Origin: Rhodospirillaceae bacterium
GTDB lineage: Bacteria > Pseudomonadota > Alphaproteobacteria > JABSOH01
DNA length: 5,093 nucleotides
Assembly (NCBI GenBank): GCA_020629355.1
Contig: JAHDDM010000115.1
Location: forward strand, 1 to 5,093
Direction: 5' to 3'
The position numbers were made by a program, and so were the translations under genes. This document shows positions 1-5,093 of the stretch, piece after piece. The notes under the pieces are model-generated. The model was not told the origin of the DNA and did no database searches. It was given only the letters and a program-made list of their open reading frames with translations. Numbering within the stretch: position 1 is the first letter of the stretch; each line of letters opens with the position of its first letter.

Positions 1-268
1 GCGAGGGCTTCAACAGCACCTGATACTGCATAAAATGCCCTAATCTGTTGGGGTTGTCGCCATATCGCCCATCAGCAGGCCGCCTTGAGGGTTGAACATA
101 AGCCGCCTTCCACGGCTTGCTGCCTAATGAGCGCAAGGTTGTCGCCCAATGAAAAGTCCCCGCCCCTACTGGAAAATCAAGCGGCTGAAGAATGACACAG
201 CCAGCCTCGGCCCAAAACGCATTCAGGGCACGAATAATCTCCTGCAATGTCATCTGAGAGGCGGGCAT
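1..268 (-). CDS. glyQ: Glycyl-tRNA synthetase alpha subunit, 5' part only
   Basis: GlyQ is the catalytic subunit of the bacterial alpha2beta2 glycyl-tRNA synthetase, which activates glycine with ATP and charges tRNA-Gly in the cytoplasm; glyS would be expected further left, outside the window. Only 89 N-terminal residues are present and the frame is open to the edge. The class II signature stretches are clear: GCVILQPLD (23-31), VGAGTFH (34-40), AYVQPSRRP (56-64), [11 protein letters not shown] (66-76), then QYQVLLKP (81-88). Trp41 stands where homologues that I recall have Pro. The start is uncertain. ATG at 266-268 gives the longest frame, but Met6 (ATG at 251-253), followed by TLQEII, matches where many GlyQ proteins begin. 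Neither has a well placed Shine-Dalgarno; an AGGA lies about 14 bases before the first ATG. A TATAAG at 296-301 could be a -10 box but lacks a matching -35. Confidence 0.93.
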   Translation of the reverse strand, partial: MPASQMTLQEIIRALNAFWAEAGCVILQPLDFPVGAGTFHWATTLRSLGSKPWKAAYVQPSRRPADGRYGDNPNRLGHFMQYQVLLKPS

Positions 269-349
269 GAAAAGGCTTTTGTTCCTGATTAGTTCCTTAT
301 ACAATTTACCGCAAGTGTCTCTTTCGACAAGCACTTACACACCCCTAAA

Positions 350-424
350 TGGTGCCACAGGAGAGAATCGGACTCTCGACCTCGTCATTACCAATGACGC
401 GCTCTACCACTGAGCTACTGCGGC
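350..424 (-). tRNA. tRNA-Thr(GGT)
   Basis: The minus strand folds into a complete 75-base cloverleaf. The acceptor stem is GCCGCAG/CTGTGGC (one G-T pair), followed by discriminator A and an encoded CCA at 350-352. The D stem is GCTC/GAGC with a 7-base loop, the anticodon stem is CGTCA/TGACG, and the anticodon loop TTGGTAA places GGT at 34-36, which reads ACC and ACU threonine codons. The T stem is GAGAG/CTCTC. The T loop is TCCGATT, so position 55 is C instead of the nearly universal T (base 371 on the plus strand). All stems are otherwise intact, so the gene is probably functional. It lies 24 bases downstream of the rpsD stop with no convincing terminator or promoter between them, so it may be cut from the rpsD transcript. 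Confidence 0.97.
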
Positions 425-448
425 ATAACCCGTAGATATCAAGTTGCT

Positions 449-1063
449 CTAGCGCGAATAAAATTCGACAACCAGACTGGGCTCCATCTTTGTCGGATAA
501 GGAATTTCATCCAAAGCTGGAACACGGACAAATTTCGCCTGAAGAATATTGCTGTCAACATCAAGATATTCTGGCAGATTACGCTCTTCAGAAGAAACCG
601 ATTCCATCACTAACGGCAGTTCACGGCTGCTTGCGGCGACAGTAATAACATCACCCACACGCACCAAGTACGAAGGAATATCCACTTTCTTGCCATTAAC
701 GCGGATATGACCGTGGCTGACAAATTGCCGTGCGGCAAAAACCGTATTGACAAATTTCGCACGATAAACCACAGCATCGAGACGACGCTCCAGCAAACCC
801 ACGAGATTCTCGCCAGTATCACCTTTCAAACGCAAGGCTTCTTTGTATGCACGGCGGAATTGCTTTTCAGTGATCACACCATAGTAGCCTTTAAGCTGCT
901 GTTTCGCCATCAACTGAATACGATAATCCGAAGGCTTGCCACGACGCGCACCGTGTTGACCTGGGCCTTGCTCACGCTTGTTGAACGGACTTTTTGGCCG
1001 CCCCCAAAGGTTCATTCCAAGACGGCGGTCAATTTTGTACTTGGCTTGAATTCGCTTAGTCAT
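449..1063 (-). CDS. rpsD: 30S ribosomal protein S4
   Basis: S4 is a primary 16S rRNA binding protein that nucleates assembly of the 30S body and helps form the mRNA entry channel. The 204-residue length is usual for the family. The N-terminal region carries the conserved YKIDRRLG (9-16), LWGRPKSP (19-26) and GPGQHG (33-38) stretches and has no zinc-binding cysteines. The S4 RNA-binding domain spans about 92-155, with [14 protein letters not shown] (91-104), [14 protein letters not shown] (111-124) and the IPSY segment (129-132). The end, VVEFYSR, is typical of S4. The start at 1061-1063 fits the family N-terminus (MTKR), though the Shine-Dalgarno is weak. S4 often represses its own mRNA; an inverted repeat lies upstream (1117-1135), but no known S4 target fold is recognisable. 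Having rpsD alone, next to a tRNA and outside the alpha operon, is common in alphaproteobacteria. Confidence 0.98.
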   Translation of the reverse strand: MTKRIQAKYKIDRRLGMNLWGRPKSPFNKREQGPGQHGARRGKPSDYRIQLMAKQQLKGYYGVITEKQFRRAYKEALRLKGDTGENLVGLLERRLDAVVYRAKFVNTVFAARQFVSHGHIRVNGKKVDIPSYLVRVGDVITVAASSRELPLVMESVSSEERNLPEYLDVDSNILQAKFVRVPALDEIPYPTKMEPSLVVEFYSR

Positions 1064-1098
1064 TCTGCTGCAATCACTTTCTTGTGCATGGGATCAAT

Positions 1099-1127
1099 AT
1101 AATACCAAGCAAAACCGTGCGTCACTA
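1099..1127 (-). promoter_or_regulatory. Second candidate promoter for rpsD
   Basis: TATTAT (1099-1104, minus strand) matches 5 of 6 bases of the -10 consensus. TAGTGA (1122-1127), 17 bases upstream, matches only 3 of 6 of the -35. It is an alternative or additional start to the promoter at 1158-1186. Its -35 falls inside the inverted repeat at 1117-1135. Confidence 0.25.
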
Positions 1128-1135
1128 AAACGCAC
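1117..1135 (-). promoter_or_regulatory. Inverted repeat upstream of rpsD
   Basis: GTGCGT (1117-1122) and ACGCAC (1130-1135) form a perfect 6-base-pair stem around a 7-base loop, 54 bases before the rpsD start. If transcription starts at the upstream promoter it would be a leader hairpin. If it starts at the second candidate promoter, the repeat brackets the -35 and could be an operator. There is no adjacent run of T on the minus strand beyond GGTTTT, so it is a poor terminator. A role is inferred only from position. Confidence 0.35.
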
Positions 1136-1157
1136 TCAGACTTAGTATTTCAGGCAG

Positions 1158-1186
1158 TCTTTATGACGCAACCCTTAAGAAGTCAA
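1158..1186 (-). promoter_or_regulatory. Candidate sigma-70 promoter for rpsD
   Basis: On the minus strand TTGACT (1181-1186) is a 5 of 6 match to the -35 consensus. It lies exactly 17 bases from TAAAGA (1158-1163), a poor 3 of 6 match to the -10. Transcription would begin near 1151 and give a leader of about 88 bases that includes the inverted repeat. The gene order (a 158-base gap after the peptidase gene) makes a promoter here likely, but the weak -10 keeps confidence moderate. Confidence 0.4.
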
Positions 1187-1221
1187 GGTCTAACACAAAA
1201 ACTTTGCTAAAAAACCGTCTC

Positions 1222-2454
1222 TCAACGCCTCAATTCCGCAAGAGCTGCCTGAATCACCTCATCTTCGCTGGTGATCGGATCATCCACAATGGCTATATCA
1301 GGTGCAATGCCGTTTTCTATTAGGATTGTGCCATTCGGTGAGGCATAACGCGCTGTGGTAAGCTTCAGGCCGTTGTCGTCATGCAGTCCGTAGAGAGTTT
1401 GCACCGTACCTTTGCCGAAAGATTCTTCGCCGATAACGCTGGCGCGCTGATGATCAGACAGGGCAAGAGCCAATATTTCAGCCGATGAGGCAGTTGCACC
1501 GTCAATAAGAATAACCACGGGGCGTTCGGTAATCGAGCGATAGCTTGAAGCCGAAAAAACATCTTCTTTGTGGCGATTCTGCACCGAAACAATCTTGCCG
1601 TTATCTAAGAAATAATCCGCAATCGTGACAGCCTGTTGCAATAATCCACCAGGATTGCCGCGTAAGTCGAAGATATAGCCGCGTAAAGATTGCCTTTCAA
1701 AATCTTCCAGGATTTCCTCGATTTGGTCATCCGTTTCATCCGAAAAAGCCATAAGGCGGATGTAGCCAATATCTTCCAAGGTTTTGGCCTCGATAAGAAC
1801 TTGCTGAATCAGGGCGCGCCTTAACGAGAATTCCAGTTTCTGCGGTTCTGTTCTACCATAACCCCGAAGGACTCCGATCGTGACATTTGTGCCAATTTTA
1901 CCGCGCAAGGATGTTACTATTTGCTGTAAATTCATACCCTTAAAAGATTTCCTGCCTGCACGAATAATAATATCGCCCTTCTGTATTCCAGCGCGCATGG
2001 CAGGACTATTGGGTAAGGGTTCGGCAATAGCGCCCTCGTCATGCTGTTTAATCCGAACGCCAATACCGACAAATTCGCCATTCAAATGATGCTTGAAAGC
2101 CGTAAATTCTTCGCGATTAAAAAACAGCGAATGCCGATCCAGCGCTTTAAGAATCGCTTTTTGCGCACCTTGTACACGCGCTTCAGGATTGCTCTCCTCT
2201 GTGCTGTTTAGATAATCAATCGCGATATCCGCCAGCTTGAGCGTATCAACCTCGCGATAATATTGCGCATCAATAACATCAAAAAAATAGGCTAAAGACC
2301 GTACGTCTCCTGCTGTATCCTGTGCCGCGCCATGATAGGCAACCGCAACCACACGCTCGGCTTGAAGGCGATTCAGTGGCGATTCGGTGATAGGTGGATA
2401 GAAGCACCCCGCAACCAGAAGCGTACAACAGGCAATCCGCAATAAATTCAGCAT
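1222..2454 (-). CDS. S41 family carboxyl-terminal processing peptidase, predicted lipoprotein
   Basis: This is a serine peptidase of the CtpA/Prc/tail-specific protease family, which cuts exported proteins near their C-termini in the cell envelope. The 410 residues run in family order. A short lipoprotein signal comes first (hydrophobic 3-15, lipobox VAGC, lipidated Cys17). Next is the N-terminal helical region (about 52-120, with LDRHSLFF at 105-112), then a PDZ domain (about 125-198, EFVGIGVRI and GIQKGDIIIRAG), then the peptidase core. In the core, FDLRGNPGG (262-270) is the oxyanion-side signature. Nucleophile Ser323 lies in ATASSAE and general base Lys348 in ESFGKGTVQ, with the usual spacing of 25; Gln352 is the usual third residue. 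Phe18 after the lipid Cys suggests outer-membrane sorting by the E. coli rule. ATG lies 6 bases after the upstream gene's stop, so coupling is likely. CtpA is the nearest named relative, but a lipoprotein form may be a separate branch, so no symbol is given. Confidence 0.93.
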   Translation of the reverse strand: MLNLLRIACCTLLVAGCFYPPITESPLNRLQAERVVAVAYHGAAQDTAGDVRSLAYFFDVIDAQYYREVDTLKLADIAIDYLNSTEESNPEARVQGAQKAILKALDRHSLFFNREEFTAFKHHLNGEFVGIGVRIKQHDEGAIAEPLPNSPAMRAGIQKGDIIIRAGRKSFKGMNLQQIVTSLRGKIGTNVTIGVLRGYGRTEPQKLEFSLRRALIQQVLIEAKTLEDIGYIRLMAFSDETDDQIEEILEDFERQSLRGYIFDLRGNPGGLLQQAVTIADYFLDNGKIVSVQNRHKEDVFSASSYRSITERPVVILIDGATASSAEILALALSDHQRASVIGEESFGKGTVQTLYGLHDDNGLKLTTARYASPNGTILIENGIAPDIAIVDDPITSEDEVIQAALAELRR

Positions 2455-2460
2455 TATCCG

Positions 2461-3162
2461 CTATTTACTGCGCGAGCGGCGAGTGGTGGGCATGGTCAAG
2501 GCATCAACATCCGCAAATTGCCCAAGAAAATCCTCTTCCTTAGCTTCATCAAGTACTTGCGCTGCTACTTTCTCATCGACTTCTTTTGCCCCCGCGCTTC
2601 CAAGGACAATCCCGCCGCTTTTATAGTAACGGTCATCTGGCCCAAGGGCATATTGATAAAAGACCTCGCCCGAAGTGTGGCTGGCATTTTTCTCAAGCTT
2701 TCCAGAGACCGTACGTTCCTTCAAGCGCAAGCGCATGACCTGTACCTGCTCTTCGCTCAAGTGGTCATAGTTGATACCTTCATCGCGTAAATGGTCGAAG
2801 AATGCAGCGTTTTTCTCCAGGAAGCTTTGGCTCTCATCTTTTGCCTGCGATTCCAGAGTTGCAATCTGCTGCTCGGCAATGCGTTCCGCAATATAGGCGT
2901 TATGTTCCTCGAATTCAGTATCGCCAAGACGCAAGAAGGATGAGGCATCGCCCTCGACAAGACTCTCAAGGATTTCGCGCACCTGCGCCAGACGTTCCTG
3001 ATCATCAGGGTTTTGCTCCTGAATATTTTCCAGAGCCAGCAAAACCTTCTTTGCCTCCTCAGGGGTGGGGATCGCCTGCTTGCGCGCATCACCATAAGGC
3101 ACGCGCTCCCGCGCTTTCGGGCGCACCGCACCGAACATATTGATCATCTGCATTGGCAACAT
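2461..3162 (-). CDS. Hypothetical protein, helical, with GPD-Y-GG motif
   Basis: I do not recognise this 233-residue protein. It has no signal peptide or membrane segment and no cysteine, so it looks cytoplasmic. After a Met-rich start and a basic patch (14-28), residues 34-70 and 83-120 are charged, Glu/Gln/Ala-rich and probably long helices, possibly coiled coil; 121-160 is also helix-like. Residues 169-186 break this pattern with Y-Q-Y-A-L-GPD-D-R-Y-Y-K-S-GG-I-V. This resembles the phrase around GPDG-x-x-Y-x-x-GG-x-V that I recall from the SprA-related family (PF12118), but no metal-binding HExxH motif is visible. The last residues are basic (RRSRSK). The start is supported by AAGGG (3170-3174) 7 bases before ATG and a plausible promoter just upstream. 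The gene is coding rather than a shadow: it fills the space neatly, abuts the peptidase gene by 6 bases and has protein-like composition. Confidence 0.85.
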   Translation of the reverse strand: MLPMQMINMFGAVRPKARERVPYGDARKQAIPTPEEAKKVLLALENIQEQNPDDQERLAQVREILESLVEGDASSFLRLGDTEFEEHNAYIAERIAEQQIATLESQAKDESQSFLEKNAAFFDHLRDEGINYDHLSEEQVQVMRLRLKERTVSGKLEKNASHTSGEVFYQYALGPDDRYYKSGGIVLGSAGAKEVDEKVAAQVLDEAKEEDFLGQFADVDALTMPTTRRSRSK

Positions 3163-3169
3163 TTTTCTG

Positions 3170-3174
3170 CCCTT
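3170..3174 (-). promoter_or_regulatory. Ribosome binding site of the 233-residue gene
   Basis: AAGGG on the minus strand sits 7 bases before the ATG at 3160-3162. It is the clearest Shine-Dalgarno in the window and favours this ATG over the internal Met4, Met6 and Met9 codons. Confidence 0.55.
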
Positions 3175-3193
3175 AAATTTATTTCATTACCCC

Positions 3194-3222
3194 ATTGTAC
3201 CACAAGTTGCTTGAGATGCCGA
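3194..3222 (-). promoter_or_regulatory. Candidate promoter for unknown gene and S41 peptidase
   Basis: TACAAT (3194-3199, minus strand) matches 5 of 6 bases of the -10 consensus. TCGGCA (3217-3222), 17 bases upstream, matches 4 of 6 of the -35. Transcription would begin near 3187, about 25 bases before the ATG, leaving room for the AAGGG ribosome site. It would drive the two-gene unit down to 1222. Confidence 0.45.
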
Positions 3223-3239
3223 ATGATTGCCAGTAATAA
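3211..3239 (+). promoter_or_regulatory. Candidate promoter for DXR-like oxidoreductase
   Basis: TTGAGA (3211-3216) is a 5 of 6 match to the -35. TAATAA (3234-3239), 17 bases on, is a weak -10 (3 of 6). Transcription would begin near 3246, about 33 bases before the ATG at 3279. Its -35 abuts the -35 of the opposing promoter, so the two overlap and would compete for polymerase. Confidence 0.3.
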
Positions 3240-3278
3240 AAAGAAACCTCAACACAGCTCAGGCGTCCAAAGTTTCTC

Positions 3279-4577
3279 ATGCCGTACCAACATGCTCTCC
3301 GCCCTGCCCTGCGGCAACGCGCTGATTCGGGCAGTCCCATTCGTCTTGGTCTGTTTGGCTGTGGCAGCATGGGCGGAGACCTCATTGATCAAATGCGCTT
3401 GCTGGAAGGCATGGAGATTTCTGCTATTGCTGATCGGCGGCCTGAAAAGATTCGCGGCCAACTCTTGAGTGCTGGCATTACAGAAGACCGAATCGTCAAT
3501 GTATCCACGCTATCGGCACTAGAGCAGACCGTATGCTCTGGCAAGGTAGCCATTACCGATGATCTTGATCTCATCGCGCGTGCTGAGCCGCTTGATGCCA
3601 TTATTGATGCCACGGGCAAGCCTTCTGTGGGGGCGCAACATGGCTTGAGCGCCGTACGCCACGGTACGCATCTGGTGATGATGAATGTCGAATCGGATGT
3701 GACTATCGGCGCGCTTTTGCACCATGAGGCGTGTAAAAACGGCGTAGTCTATAGCTTGGGAGCAGGAGACGAACCGTCTTCGGCAATGGAACTGGTGTAT
3801 TTCGTTGAGAATATGGGCTTCGAGGTCATTGCTGCTGGGAAAGGCAAGAATAATCCGCTGAATCGCCACATTACTCCAGCAGAACTTGCGCCTGAGGCCA
3901 AAAGCAAAAACATGAATCCCCGTGTACTGGCGGAATTTGTGGATGGCACAAAAACAATGGTCGAAATGACGGCACTGGCAAACGCCACAGGACTCTTGCC
4001 AGATATTGCTGGAATGCACGGTCAAGCTATTGGAATTGAAGCATTACACAAGACATATATTCCGAAAGAATCGGGCGGAATTTTGACACATCGCGGCGTG
4101 GTCGAATACAGCATTGGTCACGGTGTCCCACCTGGGGTTTTCGTTGTGGCTCATATCGACAGTCCGCGCCTCTGCGCACGGATGGAATATCTCGTGCTTG
4201 GCGAAGGTCCCTTCTATACCTTCTATCGCCCGTATCACCTCACCAGCCTTGAGGTGCCTATTTCATGCGCCCGGGCGGTATTGTACGGAGTTGCGGATAT
4301 GACACCTCGGCCTACTCCCGTCGCTGAGGCCACCGCAAAAACCAAACGCGCGATAGCCAGAGGCGAGAAGCTCGATGGTATCGGTGAAACCTGCTATCAT
4401 GGCTGGATACTGACCCGCGCCGAATCTGATCAAAAACGCGCTATTCCTCTGGGTTTGCTTGATGGTGCAGTCGCGATACGAGATATTCCTGCCAATACTC
4501 TATTGACCTATAATGATGTTACGCCCAATAATGACGATCCTATCGTAGAACTACGCACGCAACAGGACAGGTTGTAA
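3279..4577 (+). CDS. NAD(P)-dependent oxidoreductase with SAF domain, DXR-like (DRL) family
   Basis: The 432 residues match the homoserine-dehydrogenase-like family with a C-terminal SAF domain (COG4091). An N-terminal Rossmann fold begins at IRLGLFGCGSMG (21-32), giving G27-x-G29-x-x-G32, and continues through DAIIDATGKP (106-115) and HLVMMNVE (131-138). The central part has SLGAGDEPSS (159-168), AAGKGKNNPLN (185-195), NATGLLPDIAGMHG (235-248) and FYRPYHLTSLEVP (315-327). The SAF-like region is about 358-420. The GDEPSS, GKGKNNPL and PDIAGMHG stretches agree, as I recall them, with Brucella DRL, which converts 1-deoxyxylulose 5-phosphate to methylerythritol phosphate using NADPH in the MEP pathway. 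The reaction is therefore inferred; another sugar-phosphate or homoserine-like dehydrogenase is possible. ATG at 3279 is the only start in the open frame after the TAA at 3237, and its N-terminus fits the family, but no Shine-Dalgarno is evident. It stands alone between a divergent and a convergent neighbour. Confidence 0.92.
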   Translation: MPYQHALRPALRQRADSGSPIRLGLFGCGSMGGDLIDQMRLLEGMEISAIADRRPEKIRGQLLSAGITEDRIVNVSTLSALEQTVCSGKVAITDDLDLIARAEPLDAIIDATGKPSVGAQHGLSAVRHGTHLVMMNVESDVTIGALLHHEACKNGVVYSLGAGDEPSSAMELVYFVENMGFEVIAAGKGKNNPLNRHITPAELAPEAKSKNMNPRVLAEFVDGTKTMVEMTALANATGLLPDIAGMHGQAIGIEALHKTYIPKESGGILTHRGVVEYSIGHGVPPGVFVVAHIDSPRLCARMEYLVLGEGPFYTFYRPYHLTSLEVPISCARAVLYGVADMTPRPTPVAEATAKTKRAIARGEKLDGIGETCYHGWILTRAESDQKRAIPLGLLDGAVAIRDIPANTLLTYNDVTPNNDDPIVELRTQQDRL

Positions 4578-4580
4578 AAT

Positions 4581-5093
4581 TTAGGTTTTATCTGGATATG
4601 CGCACCATTCCTTGATTGTGCATTGTCCGCATTCTGGCTTGCGCGCCTTACAGACATATCGGCCATGCAAAATCAGCCAATGGTGGGCATGCAGCATATA
4701 GCGCGCGGGAATCGCCTTCACCAGTCCCTGTTCCACCGCAAGCGGAGTTTTGCCTTTGGCTAACCCAGTGCGATTCCCAAGGCGAAAAATATGGGTATCC
4801 ACCGCCATGGTCGGTTGCCCAAAAGCCATATTCAACACCACATTTGCGGTTTTGCGTCCCACTCCAGGCAAGGACTCAAGTGCCGCACGGTCTTGTGGAA
4901 CTTCGCTATTATATTGCTCTACAAGCATTTTCGCCGCTGCCATAACATTCTTGGCTTTGGTATTGAACAGGCCAATGGTTTTGATATGGGCAATCAGCCC
5001 CTCCAGTCCTAAATCCAGCATTTCTTGTGGGGTCGACACCTCGGAAAACAATGCCCTTGTCGCCTTATTGACCCCAATATCCGTGGCTTGCGC
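4581..5093 (-). CDS. nth: Endonuclease III, N-terminus cut by window edge
   Basis: Nth is a bifunctional DNA glycosylase/AP lyase that removes oxidised pyrimidines in base excision repair. The frame stays open to the right edge and gives 170 residues, beginning at AQATDIGVNKAT, which aligns with about residue 40 of E. coli Nth, so roughly 39 residues are missing. The helix-hairpin-helix LPGVGRKTAN ends in the catalytic lysine (fragment residue 81, equal to E. coli Lys120). The catalytic aspartate is in AVDTHIFR (fragment residue 99, equal to Asp138); the spacing of 18 is exact. Four cysteines (148, 155, 158, 164 of the fragment) follow C-x6-C-x2-C-x5-C, the family's [4Fe-4S] cluster. HHWLILHGRY is also conserved. 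A TTG at 5049-5051 can mimic a start but lies inside the conserved domain. The gene converges on the oxidoreductase with 3 bases between stops. Confidence 0.96.
   Translation of the reverse strand, partial: AQATDIGVNKATRALFSEVSTPQEMLDLGLEGLIAHIKTIGLFNTKAKNVMAAAKMLVEQYNSEVPQDRAALESLPGVGRKTANVVLNMAFGQPTMAVDTHIFRLGNRTGLAKGKTPLAVEQGLVKAIPARYMLHAHHWLILHGRYVCKARKPECGQCTIKEWCAYPDKT

Noticed and set aside
281..335. Terminator or promoter in the tRNA-glyQ gap
   Set aside because: A stem with a bulge (AAGTG/CACTT) lacks a T run, and TATAAG at 296-301 has no -35 at a suitable distance.
707..1102. 131-residue plus-strand open frame across rpsD
   Set aside because: It lies entirely antisense to the well recognised S4 gene and its upstream region and has no family-like motif.
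1209..1227. Rho-independent terminator after the S41 peptidase gene
   Set aside because: A run of six T follows on the minus strand, but the preceding stem is only CGT/ACG with three base pairs, too weak to call.
3519..4025. 168-residue minus-strand open frame inside the oxidoreductase gene
   Set aside because: It is antisense to a conserved coding region, rich in His/Cys/Arg in the way of reverse-frame translation, and has no support as a gene.
4575..4590. Bidirectional terminator between the oxidoreductase and nth
   Set aside because: TAAAA/TTTTA gives a five-base-pair A-T stem with no G-C pairs, so it is unlikely to stop polymerase.
5049..5051. TTG as a start for a 156-residue nth
   Set aside because: The frame continues to the right edge with AQATDIGVNKAT, which is conserved Nth sequence, so this TTG is an internal leucine codon.
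1..5093. CRISPR array, insertion sequence, phage, toxin-antitoxin or defence genes
   Set aside because: I found no repeated spacers, terminal inverted repeats, transposase or integrase motifs; the identified genes are chromosomal housekeeping or metabolic types.

Overview
The window looks like ordinary chromosomal DNA from an alphaproteobacterium of roughly even base composition. The S4 protein, the tRNA-Thr and the 2-subunit type GlyQ all read most naturally as alphaproteobacterial, and the DXR-like oxidoreductase belongs to a family best known from Brucella and relatives. This placement comes from recognising the proteins, not from a search. I see no insertion sequence, phage gene, integrase or CRISPR array, and genes fill almost the whole window.

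Layout. From 3162 down to the left edge everything reads on the minus strand. First comes a 233-residue protein of unknown function with much predicted helix. Six bases later follows an S41 (carboxyl-terminal processing) peptidase carrying a lipoprotein signal. After a 158-base gap with candidate promoters come rpsD (ribosomal protein S4), tRNA-Thr(GGT) only 24 bases past the rpsD stop, and the start of glyQ (glycyl-tRNA synthetase alpha subunit), which runs off the left edge. From 3279 to 4577 on the plus strand lies a Rossmann-fold plus SAF-domain oxidoreductase. It resembles the DXR-like (DRL, DXR type II) enzymes that can replace the usual reductoisomerase of the MEP isoprenoid pathway. 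It converges, with a 3-base gap, on nth (endonuclease III), whose N-terminus is cut off by the right edge.

How the genes fit together. The left half is a translation block (S4, tRNA-Thr, GlyQ). The middle pair (unknown protein and S41 lipoprotein peptidase) is spaced like a translationally coupled operon, so the unknown protein may work with the peptidase, but nothing else ties them functionally. The oxidoreductase and nth each look independent. The 116-base divergent gap at 3163-3278 holds candidate promoters for both directions, and their elements interlock.

Most of the window is routine. The points most worth following are the DRL-type oxidoreductase, the unknown protein with its GPD-Y-GG motif coupled to a secreted peptidase, the C at T-loop position 55 of tRNA-Thr, and the tight rpsD/tRNA linkage. 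I did not find a convincing previously undescribed system.
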